Assembly (NCBI GenBank): GCA_963556145.1
Contig: OY744462.1
Location: 4,588,001-4,652,000, forward strand
Length of the DNA stretch: 64,000 nucleotides
Direction of reading: 5' to 3'
DNA from: Hygrocybe punicea
Taxonomy: Eukaryota; Basidiomycota; Agaricomycetes; Agaricales; Hygrophoraceae
In this document: one piece after another, positions 1-9,804 of the stretch
How positions within the stretch are numbered: the stretch's first letter is position 1
How the letters are laid out: each line of letters opens with the position of its first letter
Made by a program: the position numbers and the translations under genes
Notes under the pieces: generated by a model
The model's database searches: none
Seen by the model: the letters and a program-made list of their open reading frames with translations, nothing else
What the model was told of the DNA's origin: nothing

Positions 1-803
1 CGGACCCGCTCCCATTGTCCTTGGATTCTCCAGAAATAGACATTCCGTCCCCGATATTGCCGCCATATTGTCCTCCGTCACTGTCTACTGAGATTCCGTC
101 GACTTTGGTTGAGTATTCTGTACCCGTTCCCATTCCGGACCCCATTCCTCCCCTTTTATTTGATTTTGATTCCGGTTCCGATTCCGTTATGTCGACCCCT
201 TCGTTCCCGGTTCCCCTCGTCGTTTCCGCTCCCGTATCGTTGTCGGTTCTGTCTCCGCCCGCTTGGGGCACCCCGTCGTTTTTAGACCTGTCACGTGGCA
301 CACCCCTTATATGGGATCATGTTGGTGTTGGCACTCCGGTTCTCGATTTTATTTTATTCCTCGTTTCCGTCTTCATTCTACTTTGTGATCGCATTCTGGA
401 CCTCCGCCCCCTCGACAACTCGCTCGAATATTTGCAAGAAGCTCTTCGTCTCCTCTCGTCGTTCCGCCTCCGACCTTCTTTCAGAAACTCTTGTGGGGAT
501 ATAGACCCATTTCCATCTCCTATTTTTGCGTTTTCGTCTTCCGTTCCGCTTTCCGTTTCCGCTCCCGTTTCTCATTTATTTATATGTTCGTTTCCATTTC
601 TAGTTTCCTTTGTTTCCCGCTCGTTCCGGACCCGTTTCGTTTCCGTTGTATTCCGGTCCCGTCCTCCTCCTTGACCCCCAGATTCCGGTTATCTTATCTC
701 GTCGTTCCGTTTCCCTCTTTTCCGTTTATAGTTTTATTATGTACTCTATTTTTCTTTATGTACATTGTCCCGCATTCCGTTTTCCCTTTCCGTCCGTTCC
801 CTT
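1..803. other. TTCCG-rich low-complexity stretch, probable retroelement interior
   Basis: The plus strand is strongly pyrimidine-rich with recurring TTCCG/TTCCGTTTCCG words, so the minus strand is purine-rich like the decayed gene just to the right (804-2269). A 219-codon plus-strand frame is open (15-674), but it is Pro/Ser/Phe-rich and follows the repeat bias, and I do not recognise it. I infer that this is interior of the same retroelement running off the left edge. Confidence 0.35.
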
Positions 804-2269
804 TTATTCCCCTCTCCTTTCGTCGAGTTTCGTGTCGATTAGGTCGAGTTGACCAAGGATATGGGCCTGGTTCGCGCGTAGTCGATTTAGCTCCTTCGTC
901 CAATGGGTTAGCTTGGTGTGGACCTCCGTGACGTATTCCGAGAGGCCGTCTGCGATCACCGATATCTCCCTCTGCATTTCCGTCACCATCTTGCGCACTG
1001 CCCGGACGTGGTCGTTGACTCCGGCTCTGATCCGCGGGTGCTTGAACGGATTCCCTCGCCTCCCTTCATCCCACTCCGATTCTGTATCCAGTTCGACATC
1101 GGTTAGCGTCCATTTACTCGTCGATGCTTCTCCGGCCCGTAGCCTGGGCTTCTTCACCGGCTTCGAAATCTTCTTCGCGGCGATCTTTCTCTTCGGACTA
1201 CCCGCCTTCGCCTTCCCTTTCCGTTCCGCTTTTCCGGTTCCGGTGGCTGGTCCCTTCGTCGATAACCCGCAGCGTTGTTTAAGCCTTTTGTATCGATCGC
1301 ACGCGTACCCTTCAATTCCGCGACAAACCGTGTTGGCGGTCACGCACGCATCACATTGCCGGATCTGGAACGACTGCATATACTACGGATTAGTTAGGCA
1401 CAACGGATATATGAGTCCGCGAGATATCACTTACCCCCGGAATCTTTCCCTTCGGTTCCACGTCCTCGTTCCTGCTCACATTCGAGAAATCATTGCCACT
1501 GTTGTAGTCCCTGTGAATGGTTTCGTTGTCCCGGGTGACCCTCTTATCCCGGTTGAGCTTTTTGTTTTTGATCGCGTTCAGTACTTGAAGCCTCTCGTAT
1601 TTTCATAGTTGTTGGTTGGACCAGGTGTCCTCCTCGTCCTCGCTTCCATGATCGCTGGTTTGTGCGGTCTCCTCCCTGTCCCTTTCCGCGGCTGCATCAT
1701 CCCTTTTTGCTGCCTCTGCCGCCTTCGCCCTTTCCGCCTCCTCGATCCGCTTCTCCGCTTCCGCCCTCCTATTCATCTCCTCTTCGTATTGACGCGATTC
1801 CTCCGCCCGTTTCCGCTCGATCCTTTCCACCTCCTCAACCCGTTGTTTCCTCGCTTCCTCCTCCTTTTCCTCCTGCAACCGTACAGCTTCCCGATGCCTC
1901 ACCTCTTTCCGTTCCCGTTCGTAGTCTTCCCAGCTCCGCAACCACTCCTCAACCTCCACCACCATCTCTCCGCCCATCGAGAAATCCTTTGGTTCCGTCA
2001 TGTTGATTCCGTTGTCCCGGATTTCCGTCACGATTCCCCTGTAGTTCCGCTGCCGGGTATCGTTAGTCCATGCCGTTTACAGAAACGGGATCTCTTACCA
2101 TGGCCCGTCGTCGTCTCACCACCCATTGCTGTGCTTCGTTCTCAAATCCGTCGCGTACGATATCGATTCCGGCTGCATCGACTTCTAGTAACTCGGCCAC
2201 GGCGCTCTCGAAATCTTGCCGCGTTTCCACATCGAGAGTATTGAGGAATTTGTTGTATTCCGTCGACAT
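804..2269 (-). pseudogene. Decayed coiled-coil / Cys-cluster protein gene beside an LTR
   Basis: Three exons can be joined in one frame: 2269-2099, 2049-1435 and 1373-804. The introns are 49 and 61 nt, with GTAAGA/GTAAGT donors, CTAAC branch sites and CAG acceptors. The predicted ~450-residue protein starts MSTEYNKFL. It has a long Glu/Arg/Ala coiled coil in exon 2, then a Zn(II)2Cys6-like cluster at the start of exon 3 (CDACVTANTVC, then ACDRYKRLKQRC), and a basic Lys-rich linker. An in-frame TGA at 1603-1605 interrupts exon 2, and the frame continues beyond it, so I call a pseudogene. A related gene lies at 12761-14019. Function is unknown: it could be a retroelement Gag-like or accessory DNA-binding protein. 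An overlapping frame at 2142-2573 is of unclear status. Confidence 0.6.
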
Positions 2270-2971
2270 TTGGTATTGATGTTGGTATTGGTGTTTGTTG
2301 CTTGTTGAGGATGTTGTCGAGATTGTTGAAAGTCGCGTTGAAAAGTTTTCTTATTTGTATTTGTTGCCCCATCACGTGACCTTTATTTCCCTGTCCAGCC
2401 GTTTCGCCCCACCCTCTTTTAGTAGCTCTGGACCACTGCTTCCCGACAATTCGATACCCACCGGCTTCGACTCCGCTCACGTTGTACTCCCGTTTCTGTC
2501 CGTTTTTGACATCGCCTCCACTCATGTATTCCCATGACCCCGGTATCTTCGTTATTTCGTATGGATCGACCACGGATGGTCTCTATCTGAGTCCTGACCG
2601 GATGTAGAGGCTCCAGGCCCTCTGGACCCGAATCCTCTTCATATCCCACTTCGTCCCCGTCCATTCCCATTCACGTATCATCGATTCCGCCCGATTCCGG
2701 TCCTCTCCGTCGATTCCGGTCTGGATTCCGCCTCCGGAATCGTTCCTACTCAAGATGCAATGTCTCTAACGACCCAGAATTAGTACGTATATAGTTACAT
2801 ATGATATATCTTCGTTTCCCGTTACTTAGTACATAGCACCATTCCTCCTATACTCCGCTCCACTCCACTCCTATCAGTTACAGCCTTCGGTTGTAGTACA
2901 TAGTTACTACAGCACAGGATCTCTCCCAGTAGTATAAAAGATGTACCCTTATACTACAACCACTTGTTTAG

Positions 2972-4120
2972 TGGGCCAGTGCTGCGCATGGCATGAACGA
3001 GTTCTTTTTTTCCCCTCCTCACTTTTATGATGAAGTAAATAATAATATTAAATTGCATAAAGCATGTTACATGTGATAGAAGACATATAGCATATATTAT
3101 ATATTAATAAGCCCACCTCTCACCATAGCAACATAAAAAGTAGAAAAAATAAAACTGCATAGCGTGTCTTGACCTCCTCTCCCACTGTCATGTCTTCTTT
3201 GCTTCGTCATTATGCAATATTGTCAGCCAAAAGAGAGAGTAACACATCAACTGTCAAATACAACTACCTTTAAACAGTATGATAACAATTGACTTTCATT
3301 TGCTTAACCCACTTCTCCATAACCTTGCTGTACAACAGATGATAATATGAAGACAGCTGTGCTTGAGTGGGCCAATGATATAGCATGAACAAAGTTTTGT
3401 TTCTGTCATTAAATTTTTATTTGTATGATTATTACAAATATTGATAAGTGACTTTGCTGGAAATATATAATTAGCATATAATATATACAGCAATATCACA
3501 TTGAATTGTATGTTTTAAATAAAAATATCATTAGATCATCTGAGTTACACTTATTTCTGCTTATATGGCTGAAATTTCCCTATATAGTAACAGTGGTCAC
3601 ATGTGACTATGACTCCTGTGATCACCTCAAAATTTAGCATATATGGTGTAAAATTGCCTTATATGGTTAGACTGGTCACATGTGACTGTCACCATTGTGA
3701 TCAGCAGAAAATTTGCTATATAATATCAAAAATTGCCTTATATGGTTAGATTGGTCACATGTCACTATCACACCTGATCCGAAATGATAATATTAGTCAG
3801 CAGTTCAATTTTCAGCTGATTCTAATAAGAATTGAGACCAGTACAAATATTTTGAATATAATTGGAAGGTAATTTGTCTTTTTTGCACCAACCCATATTT
3901 GGATGCTTATGTAAGCTTGTCCACACATGGCCCCAACTGCATCTTATTTTCCAGGATCAGAAGTAGAATCATATCTGTTACCCAAAACAATTCTGTCTAT
4001 AGGCGATCAACTTTATTAATTAATCAATCAATTAATTAATTAATTAATTAATTACAAACCCTCACTGAACCAGGTCTGATAAAGAACGAGTCTTTTAATA
4101 AATTAAAAGAACTCGTAATA
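2972..4120. mobile_element. AT-rich insertion inside the LTR
   Basis: This block is absent from the second LTR copy at 23348-23955, so it is a later insertion. A 12-bp inverted repeat (ACGAGTTCTTTT at 2997-3008 and its complement at 4105-4116) lies close to both ends. Inside are three ~79-bp tandem units around GGTCACATGTGAC (3570-3780) and a TTAA tract (4015-4054). There is no coding capacity. Exact boundaries and target duplication are not resolved, because the junctions are AT-rich. Confidence 0.55.
3570..3780. repeat. Three-copy ~79-bp tandem repeat
   Basis: GGTCACATGTGAC-like words recur at about 3595, 3674 and 3753, within longer similar units containing TTGCCTTATATGGTTAGA. The palindromic CACATGTG core is conserved in the first two copies and altered to CACATGTCAC in the third. 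Confidence 0.6.
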
Positions 4121-4370
4121 TATATATTACATCCCATCATATAGAAAATACAGGTTATCACTCTCCTTCAGTTCTACACTTTTAGTCCTCGCTTCGTATC
4201 GTCTCATCAGTCTTCGTACTCCACTCCCTTCACTTCCCCTCTGATCCAGAACCCTGGATTCAGGTTGGATTGACTAGACTACATAGACACTAAACTCCTC
4301 TGATCACTTCTTAGCTGATCACCACTTTCGTAGATTCCCATTCGGGTCTACAACAGAACTCGCCGTCACA

Positions 4371-5600
4371 ACGCGTCAGAACATGCCCCAAACCAAAACT
4401 CACCACCATCACCATCCCACAATGCCACCCACATCCAAACCGAGCACGCACACGAATGCCCAATGCCCATGGCCCTTGCCACCCCCAACCCCAATGCCAA
4501 GAATGGCCATGAATGTGAATGCCCAGTGTACAGACCCAACCCCAATACAAAACCAACCCCAAAACTCTGTCCCGCGCCCGTGCCATCCCAACCTGCAGCC
4601 GTAACCCACCTCGACCTGAAAAACTTGCATGAACGTGAGTGTTCAACGCCCACTGGCATACCCACTTCCAGCACCATGAAACTGGCCTCGAAACCCTTCC
4701 AATGCAAACGTCCTGCACCTACCCCATCTCAGTCCACCATCCCCACTTACCCTGACCCAAAATCAAGCCCCCAACGTGAGCGTCTCATGCCCACACCATA
4801 CCGCACTTCCACCATCCACCAAACACATCACGGAGACCCATGCGGCCAGTCGTGGCCTCTGGCATCCAAGATTGCGGAGTTCCTTGCAGGAGAGAACCGA
4901 GACAAAGTGGATGGTGCTGTGAGGCGGGATGACAATGAGCAGGGTGAGAAAACGCGACGACACGCGAGCACAGAGGAGGAAACGCATACCGGCAACAAAC
5001 CCCACCAAAAGGGAATAAAACAACACAACGAAATTTTCCAACACACGACCGCATGCCCACCTAGCTCCACAAAATGATACGCCGACACGTCTATGCAAAC
5101 GGAGCCCATGGAAACACCTCCATCAGCGTACCACGACAATATCCCCACCCCAAAAACCCAAGCCATCCCCGTGTTCAACATTCCCCATCAAAACAATACC
5201 TGGCATGACACCTGCCCCACCCATGTCTCTATTTGGCGACCGAAGAGCATCCCTACCCTCACCTACCCCCAAGTGCAAAATCCATGGTCCACGCTTCGCT
5301 ACCATCACCGCCATGTCCACCCTCAAAACCTTCCCCCAAGATACCCTGTACATAAACTCCCACCTCGTTGTCAAGCATACCCAACACATTTCGATGACTC
5401 CCCATACTGAGTACAACCCCGCCATCTTCCCACCATCTCTATGCGAAACTCATCAAATATTCTGGCTCATGTCCACGATGTTTCTCCTGCCATTTCCCAT
5501 CCCTCCATTTCTTTCCCATCTTTTTCTGGACAAGTTCCCATTCCCTTTGATCCCAGTTTTGGACCTCCTTTGCTAGACCCCAGTGGAGTAGACTAGTTCA
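4371..5600. other. C/A-rich degenerate repeat region, no gene called
   Basis: The plus strand is rich in CCCA, ACCC and AATGCCCA words with irregular, diverged repetition. Open frames exist on both strands (for example 4463-5077) but have the composition of the repeat and no recognisable domain. The style resembles the opposite strand of 10800-11560 inside the hAT element. I see no boundaries or terminal repeats. Confidence 0.35.
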
Positions 5601-6261
5601 TTTTTCAGTCCGTTTCCCTCTTTCCTTCCTCTTTCTTTTTTCTTTCTTTTTTTCTCTTTTCAGGTCTTTGATAGTGAAGGACGTCACTATGAGGAAGGGG
5701 GCACTTGGAGTGGTAGCGAGTGCCTGGTCACATGACAAGGCTCCCATGGTTCATTGTAGACAGATCCCTGTCAGTAGTCAGTCCAAATCCAGTCTTCCTC
5801 ACCAGCTCTTCAGCAAGACTCTCCAGCTAGCCCTCAGAGCAGTACCTCCATACCACTCCACCAGAACTCAAATACACCTGTCTGATGAATAATGCTGAAG
5901 TGCAGCAGTTATTTTACTGACCACAAGAAACTTCTAGTATAAAAACCCTCTCAGAGAGAGGGAAATAGGGAAATGCAGGGATAAGGGTAATCCCTGTTCT
6001 GCAGGTATCCATACTCTTCAGAGTACGAGTACGGATACAGATTCTCGTATTTGTGGGCTTCAAAATGAGCCTAAGATTATCCGAAATGGTCAAGAATTGA
6101 CTGAGATAGAGACTAAACATTGATTGGACTCTATCTCAGTCAATTCTGGACCGTTTCGGGTGATCTCAGGCTCATTTTGATCAGGAATACGTGGGTAAAA
6201 TCCGTGGATATTGTATCCGTATCTGTGGCAAGTACGAGTACGGATACAGACAAATGTATCC
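5601..6261 (+). repeat. Left arm of 661-bp near-perfect inverted repeat
   Basis: This arm is the reverse complement of 6549-7209 (paired positions sum to 12810), with no indels and only a mismatch patch seen near 6250. It contains an inverted copy of the TRIM-family LTR (5706-5860). The arm stops at the N gap, so the centre of the palindrome is unknown. Confidence 0.9.
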
Positions 6262-6361
6262 NNNNNNNNNNNNNNNNNNNNNNNNNNNNNNNNNNNNNNN
6301 NNNNNNNNNNNNNNNNNNNNNNNNNNNNNNNNNNNNNNNNNNNNNNNNNNNNNNNNNNNNN
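6262..6361. other. Assembly gap (100 N)
   Basis: Exactly 100 unknown bases, the usual placeholder for a gap of unknown size. It sits between the arms of a long inverted repeat, where assemblies commonly break or mis-join. Confidence 0.99.
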
Positions 6362-6548
6362 GTAAATATAATTCAATTCCACATAAATTACTTAGTGGTC
6401 AACAACCACTGCACTACCATATATTCCAATAGGTTATGAGCCCTGAATGGCTGTAACGGAAACACAATCACGCACCTCCGAACATCGCACTACCACCTCA
6501 TATACTAACCGACTATGATAAATGTAGGCAAATGCAGGGGTAATCCCA

Positions 6549-7209
6549 GGATACATTGTTCTGTATCCGTACTCGTACTTGCCACAGATACGGATACAAT
6601 ATCCACGGATTTTACCCACGTATTCCTGATCAAAATGAGCCTGAGATCACCCGAAACGGTCCAGAATTGACTGAGATAGAGTCCAATCAATGTTTAGTCT
6701 CTATCTCAGTCAATTCTTGACCATTTCGGATAATCTTAGGCTCATTTTGAAGCCCACAAATACGAGAATCTGTATCCGTACTCGTACTCTGAAGAGTATG
6801 GATACCTGCAGAACAGGGATTACCCTTATCCCTGCATTTCCCTATTTCCCTCTCTCTGAGAGGGTTTTTATACTAGAAGTTTCTTGTGGTCAGTAAAATA
6901 ACTGCTGCACTTCAGCATTATTCATCAGACAGGTGTATTTGAGTTCTGGTGGAGTGGTATGGAGGTACTGCTCTGAGGGCTAGCTGGAGAGTCTTGCTGA
7001 AGAGCTGGTGAGGAAGACTGGATTTGGACTGACTACTGACAGGGATCTGTCTACAATGAACCATGGGAGCCTTGTCATGTGACCAGGCACTCGCTACCAC
7101 TCCAAGTGCCCCCTTCCTCATAGTGACGTCCTTCACTATCAAAGACCTGAAAAGAAAAAAAAAGAAAAAAAAAAGAAAGAGGAAGGAAAGAGGGAAACGG
7201 ACTGAAAAA
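6549..7209 (-). repeat. Right arm of 661-bp near-perfect inverted repeat
   Basis: Reverse complement of 5601-6261. Inside are words resembling hAT-type ends: TAGGCAAATGCAGGG begins at 6525, just outside the arm, with inverted counterparts ending at 6844 (CCCTGCATTTCCCTA) and 7231 (CCCTGCATTTGCCTA). The eight bases outside 6525 and 7231 are GATAAATG and GATGGATG, a possible diverged target duplication. Confidence 0.85.
6950..7104. mobile_element. LTR of the TRIM family (partial element)
   Basis: TGGAGTGGTATGG...CCACTCCA, followed by AGTGCCCCCTTCCTCAT, is a diverged relative of the 158-bp LTRs at 60969 and 62981, which are followed by AGTGCCCCTCCTCCTCAT. Shared inner words include TGACTACT and CCATGGGA. 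The inverted copy is at 5706-5860. No second LTR is seen here. Confidence 0.6.
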
Positions 7210-7232
7210 ACCTTATCCCTGCATTTGCCTAG

Positions 7233-7923
7233 ATGGATGAAGTCACGCACACATCGGGATCCTACCAGATTGAGTTATTGAAGGGGAACAATTGGATGCC
7301 ATGGAAGAGATGGATGTTAGATGTACATCGATATGGAATCAAAAGCCCCTGCCTTTGCAGATGCTTCCCATCCAGCACCAGTAGAATCTGAGGCGATGCA
7401 GAAATGGCACAGCAGAGATGCCAAGACAAGGACATGGATTGAGCTCACAATTGGCAACACAGAAATGATACATATCATTGGTGCACACACAGTGAGTGAG
7501 ATGTGGAAGCAGCTAACATTGGTAGAGGAATCCAGGGGGAAGCTCGGAATATTAGCAATGTGACACGCATTGTACTGGTTGATTGCCAAAGAAGGATTTG
7601 ACCTAATCAAGCACATATCAAAGCTCTGGAAACTGCAGGAGGAGCTCCACTTGATGGGAAGCCTCATTTCCAATGAAGATTTCATGATGATACTTGTATC
7701 CTCCTTACTGGAAAGTTGGGACTTGTATACATTGGCATACTTAGGCTCAAAGAAGGACAGAACATCACTGATGTCACACGAACTAGTCGCAATCCTATTA
7801 GAGGAAGACTGCAGGCACTGTGAGCGCAGCGGAGATTCTAATAATGTTGCTATGCATGGGAGGTTCACTGGAAAGCACAATGTAGATGCAGGTTCAGGGT
7901 GGCTGCAGAACATTAAATCCTAA
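7233..7923 (+). pseudogene. Ty1/copia Gag remnant
   Basis: The frame opens MDEVTHTSGSYQIELLKGNN and carries the hallmarks of copia Gag (UBN2-type): a YQIELLKGNNW-like start, an IESKAPA segment, a TWIELTIG segment and an MWKQL helix, then a DLIKHISKLWKLQEEL stretch. There is a frameshift near 7320 and an in-frame TGA at 7561-7563, after which the frame continues to 7923. No zinc knuckle or pol follows, because LINE sequence takes over at about 7950. It is a decayed fragment. Confidence 0.75.
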
Positions 7924-7951
7924 CCTGAGGGTGTCAGCGTGAAAGTGACAC

Positions 7952-8856
7952 TCTGATGGATCAAAGCCGTGCTCTACTGCAATGGAAGAACCTGGCCCAA
8001 AATCTTCCACTATTACCTAGGCACCAGCATGAACCATCACAACATAGAAGCAGAAAATGTAGCAAGCCTGCTCACCCTACAGCTCCTCAGCCATGAATCT
8101 CAGCTATGCTCCACCTCCATTTATATTGACTGTCAGTCCACCATAAATGCATTAATTGCACCCTACACTAAATCCAGTCAACACATCCTTGACACCTCCC
8201 ATACTTTTGCATGGCACTTGGTTGACACCAACCAACATCTCACCATTACCCTCAGATGGATATCAGGGCATGAAGGGGTAGCTAGCCATGAGAGAGCCAA
8301 TTCCAAATTTAAGAAAGCAGTGAGAAACAACTCCAGTCCGCGACATGCACTGCCAGTTGCCCTCTGCAACGGCACTCTCCCTTCCAACATATTGGCTCTC
8401 AAACTTGCCTTTAGTAGACACCTGGTAAACCTCTGGCATGAGGAATGGCATCATTCACCATGATTCATACGCTTCTCCCACATCAATCCAAATTTCCCCC
8501 TATGCAACTTTCTTAAGACCTCTGACAAACTAATGCACCCACAGACTAGCCTTATCACCCAGCTGTGCACAGGCCACATTCCCCTAAATGCCTTCCTACA
8601 CAGAATCAACAGATCCGACACCCATGCATGCCCCAAATGCAAGATGGCCACTGAGACCGCCCACCACTTCCTCTTCGAATGTCCTGCCTACCTCAACACA
8701 TGGCACAAGCTCACCAACACACTTAGGAACCAAGCCCACTCCCTCTCATGTCTCCTCAATGACCCCAGAGGCATTCAAGAGCTTATCGAATTCATACAAA
8801 GCACAGGAAGATTAAAAGACTCATTCAGTGATCTCACCTCTCCCACACTCACATAG
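7952..8856 (+). pseudogene. 3' end of a LINE ORF2 (RNase H plus C-terminal Cys motif)
   Basis: This fragment encodes the end of a non-LTR retrotransposon polyprotein of the type common in Agaricomycetes. An RNase H start (SDGS, shifted frame, then VLYCNGRTW and LGTS) is followed by IEAENVASLLTLQLL, IYIDCQS and LRWISGHEG, which are the usual RNase H blocks. Then comes the C-terminal module with TQLCTGHIPLNAFLHRI, CPKC and HHFLFECPAY (a CCHC-type motif). A TGA at 8461-8463 interrupts an otherwise continuous frame. The 5' part is absent, as expected for 5'-truncated LINE insertion, and 8857 to about 9020 is probably its C/A-rich 3' tail. Confidence 0.8.
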
Positions 8857-9796
8857 CTAACCTACACCTATGCAGCATGCCTCCCCTCACTCTCCACTTG
8901 CCCACACTGGGACACCTCTCTGTCACACCTATGCAGCAAACCTGACTCCCTCAACACAGTCTCACACTCAGAAATTGGCCTGCCACCCACACAACTCCTC
9001 ACCCTCAAGCTCACACTCGGCTAGTAGCGTTGACCACAGGTTTTGGCAACCCGTGGGTTTTTGGCTATGGGTTAAGCGGGTACAGGTCACCCATACCCAT
9101 GGTTTGGCGGGTGTGATGGGTTCATTACACAACCACCACCACACCCTTGACAGCTACACAAGGGTGAGCGAGTGCACGGCGACCAGATGACAACAAAAGA
9201 AGGAGCAGGAAAACAGCCAGGGGGTGGTGCTCCCACCTCCCGGCCTACAGGTAAGTCTCCATTTATCATCAAGTAAGGAACTCTAGCTAACTACACTATG
9301 ACAACAACAACAACAACAACAACATAGGGTGACAGCATGCAATGACACATCCCCCTCTTGTCCACCTTGTGGACATGCAACAACAACAACAATGCATCCC
9401 CCTTCATCCACCTCATGTACACGCAACAACAACAACAACAACGCATCCCACTTCGTCCACCTCACGGACACGCAACAGTGATGACAATGACACGTCCCCT
9501 CTGGTCCACCTCGCAGATGTGCAACAACGTGTCCGATGGCATATGCCCCCCTCATTCCCCATCTCAATCACCTCACAGACATGCATGTCATGTCAATTGA
9601 CACCAGTGCTGCATCCATGAGGTTGCAGAGTGGAACAGTGGACATGGATAGTGTCCTTGAGCAGATCGTAGGGCTTGGAGGCTGAGACTAAATCTGAATC
9701 TCTACTGACTACTAAACAGGGCTATCTACTGGCTCAAACCATGGGAAGGTCACGTGATCACTGGACTAGTGGCCACAATCCACTAGTCCAACAGGC
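8857..9796. other. LINE 3' tail, CAA repeats and TRIM LTR fragment
   Basis: After the LINE stop the sequence is C/A-rich to about 9020. There follow TAGTAGCGTTGACCACAGG with CCCGTGGG words like those inside the hAT element to the right, a (CAA)n tract near 9301-9326, and a degenerate ~50-bp minisatellite. At about 9690-9790 a piece resembling the TRIM LTR appears (TGACTACTA, then CTCAAACCATGGGA and GTGATCACTGGAC). No gene is called. Confidence 0.45.
9342..9530. repeat. ~50-bp degenerate minisatellite with CAA tracts
   Basis: Units contain TCCACCT, TGTGGACATG (or CACGGACACG) and CAACAACAACAA, repeated about four times with small changes. Frames run open through it but are repeat-derived. Confidence 0.6.
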
Positions 9797-9804
9797 ACTG
9801 TGGT

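Larger units (their letters stand above)
2603..4370. mobile_element. Gypsy-type LTR, interrupted by a 1.15-kb insertion
   Basis: The sequence from TGTAGAGGCTCC to GCCGTCACA matches the solo LTR at 23348-23955 along both halves (roughly 2603-2971 and 4120-4370), with a foreign AT-rich block between. Ends are TGT...ACA. TATA-like words occur on both strands around 2932-2955 (TATAAAAG and the reverse of CTTATAC), so orientation is not settled by them. The flank at 2602 downwards is not purine-rich. Read on the minus strand it gives GGTCAGGACTC two bases from the LTR, which could be a decayed primer-binding site and would place the gene at 804-2269 in the sense direction. Confidence 0.7.

Noticed and set aside
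15..674. 219-codon plus-strand frame
   Set aside because: Pro/Ser/Phe bias follows the TTCCG repeat. No domain, and the neighbouring real gene is on the other strand.
2932..2955. TATAAAAG as proof of plus orientation of the LTR
   Set aside because: The stretch is nearly palindromic (TATAAAAG ... CTTATAC), so it does not decide the strand.
6120..6439. Frames spanning the N run
   Set aside because: Translations through unknown bases have no meaning.
9301..9326. CRISPR-like regular spacing of CAA-tract units (9301-9530)
   Set aside because: Eukaryotic minisatellite. Units are contiguous and degenerate with no unique spacers.
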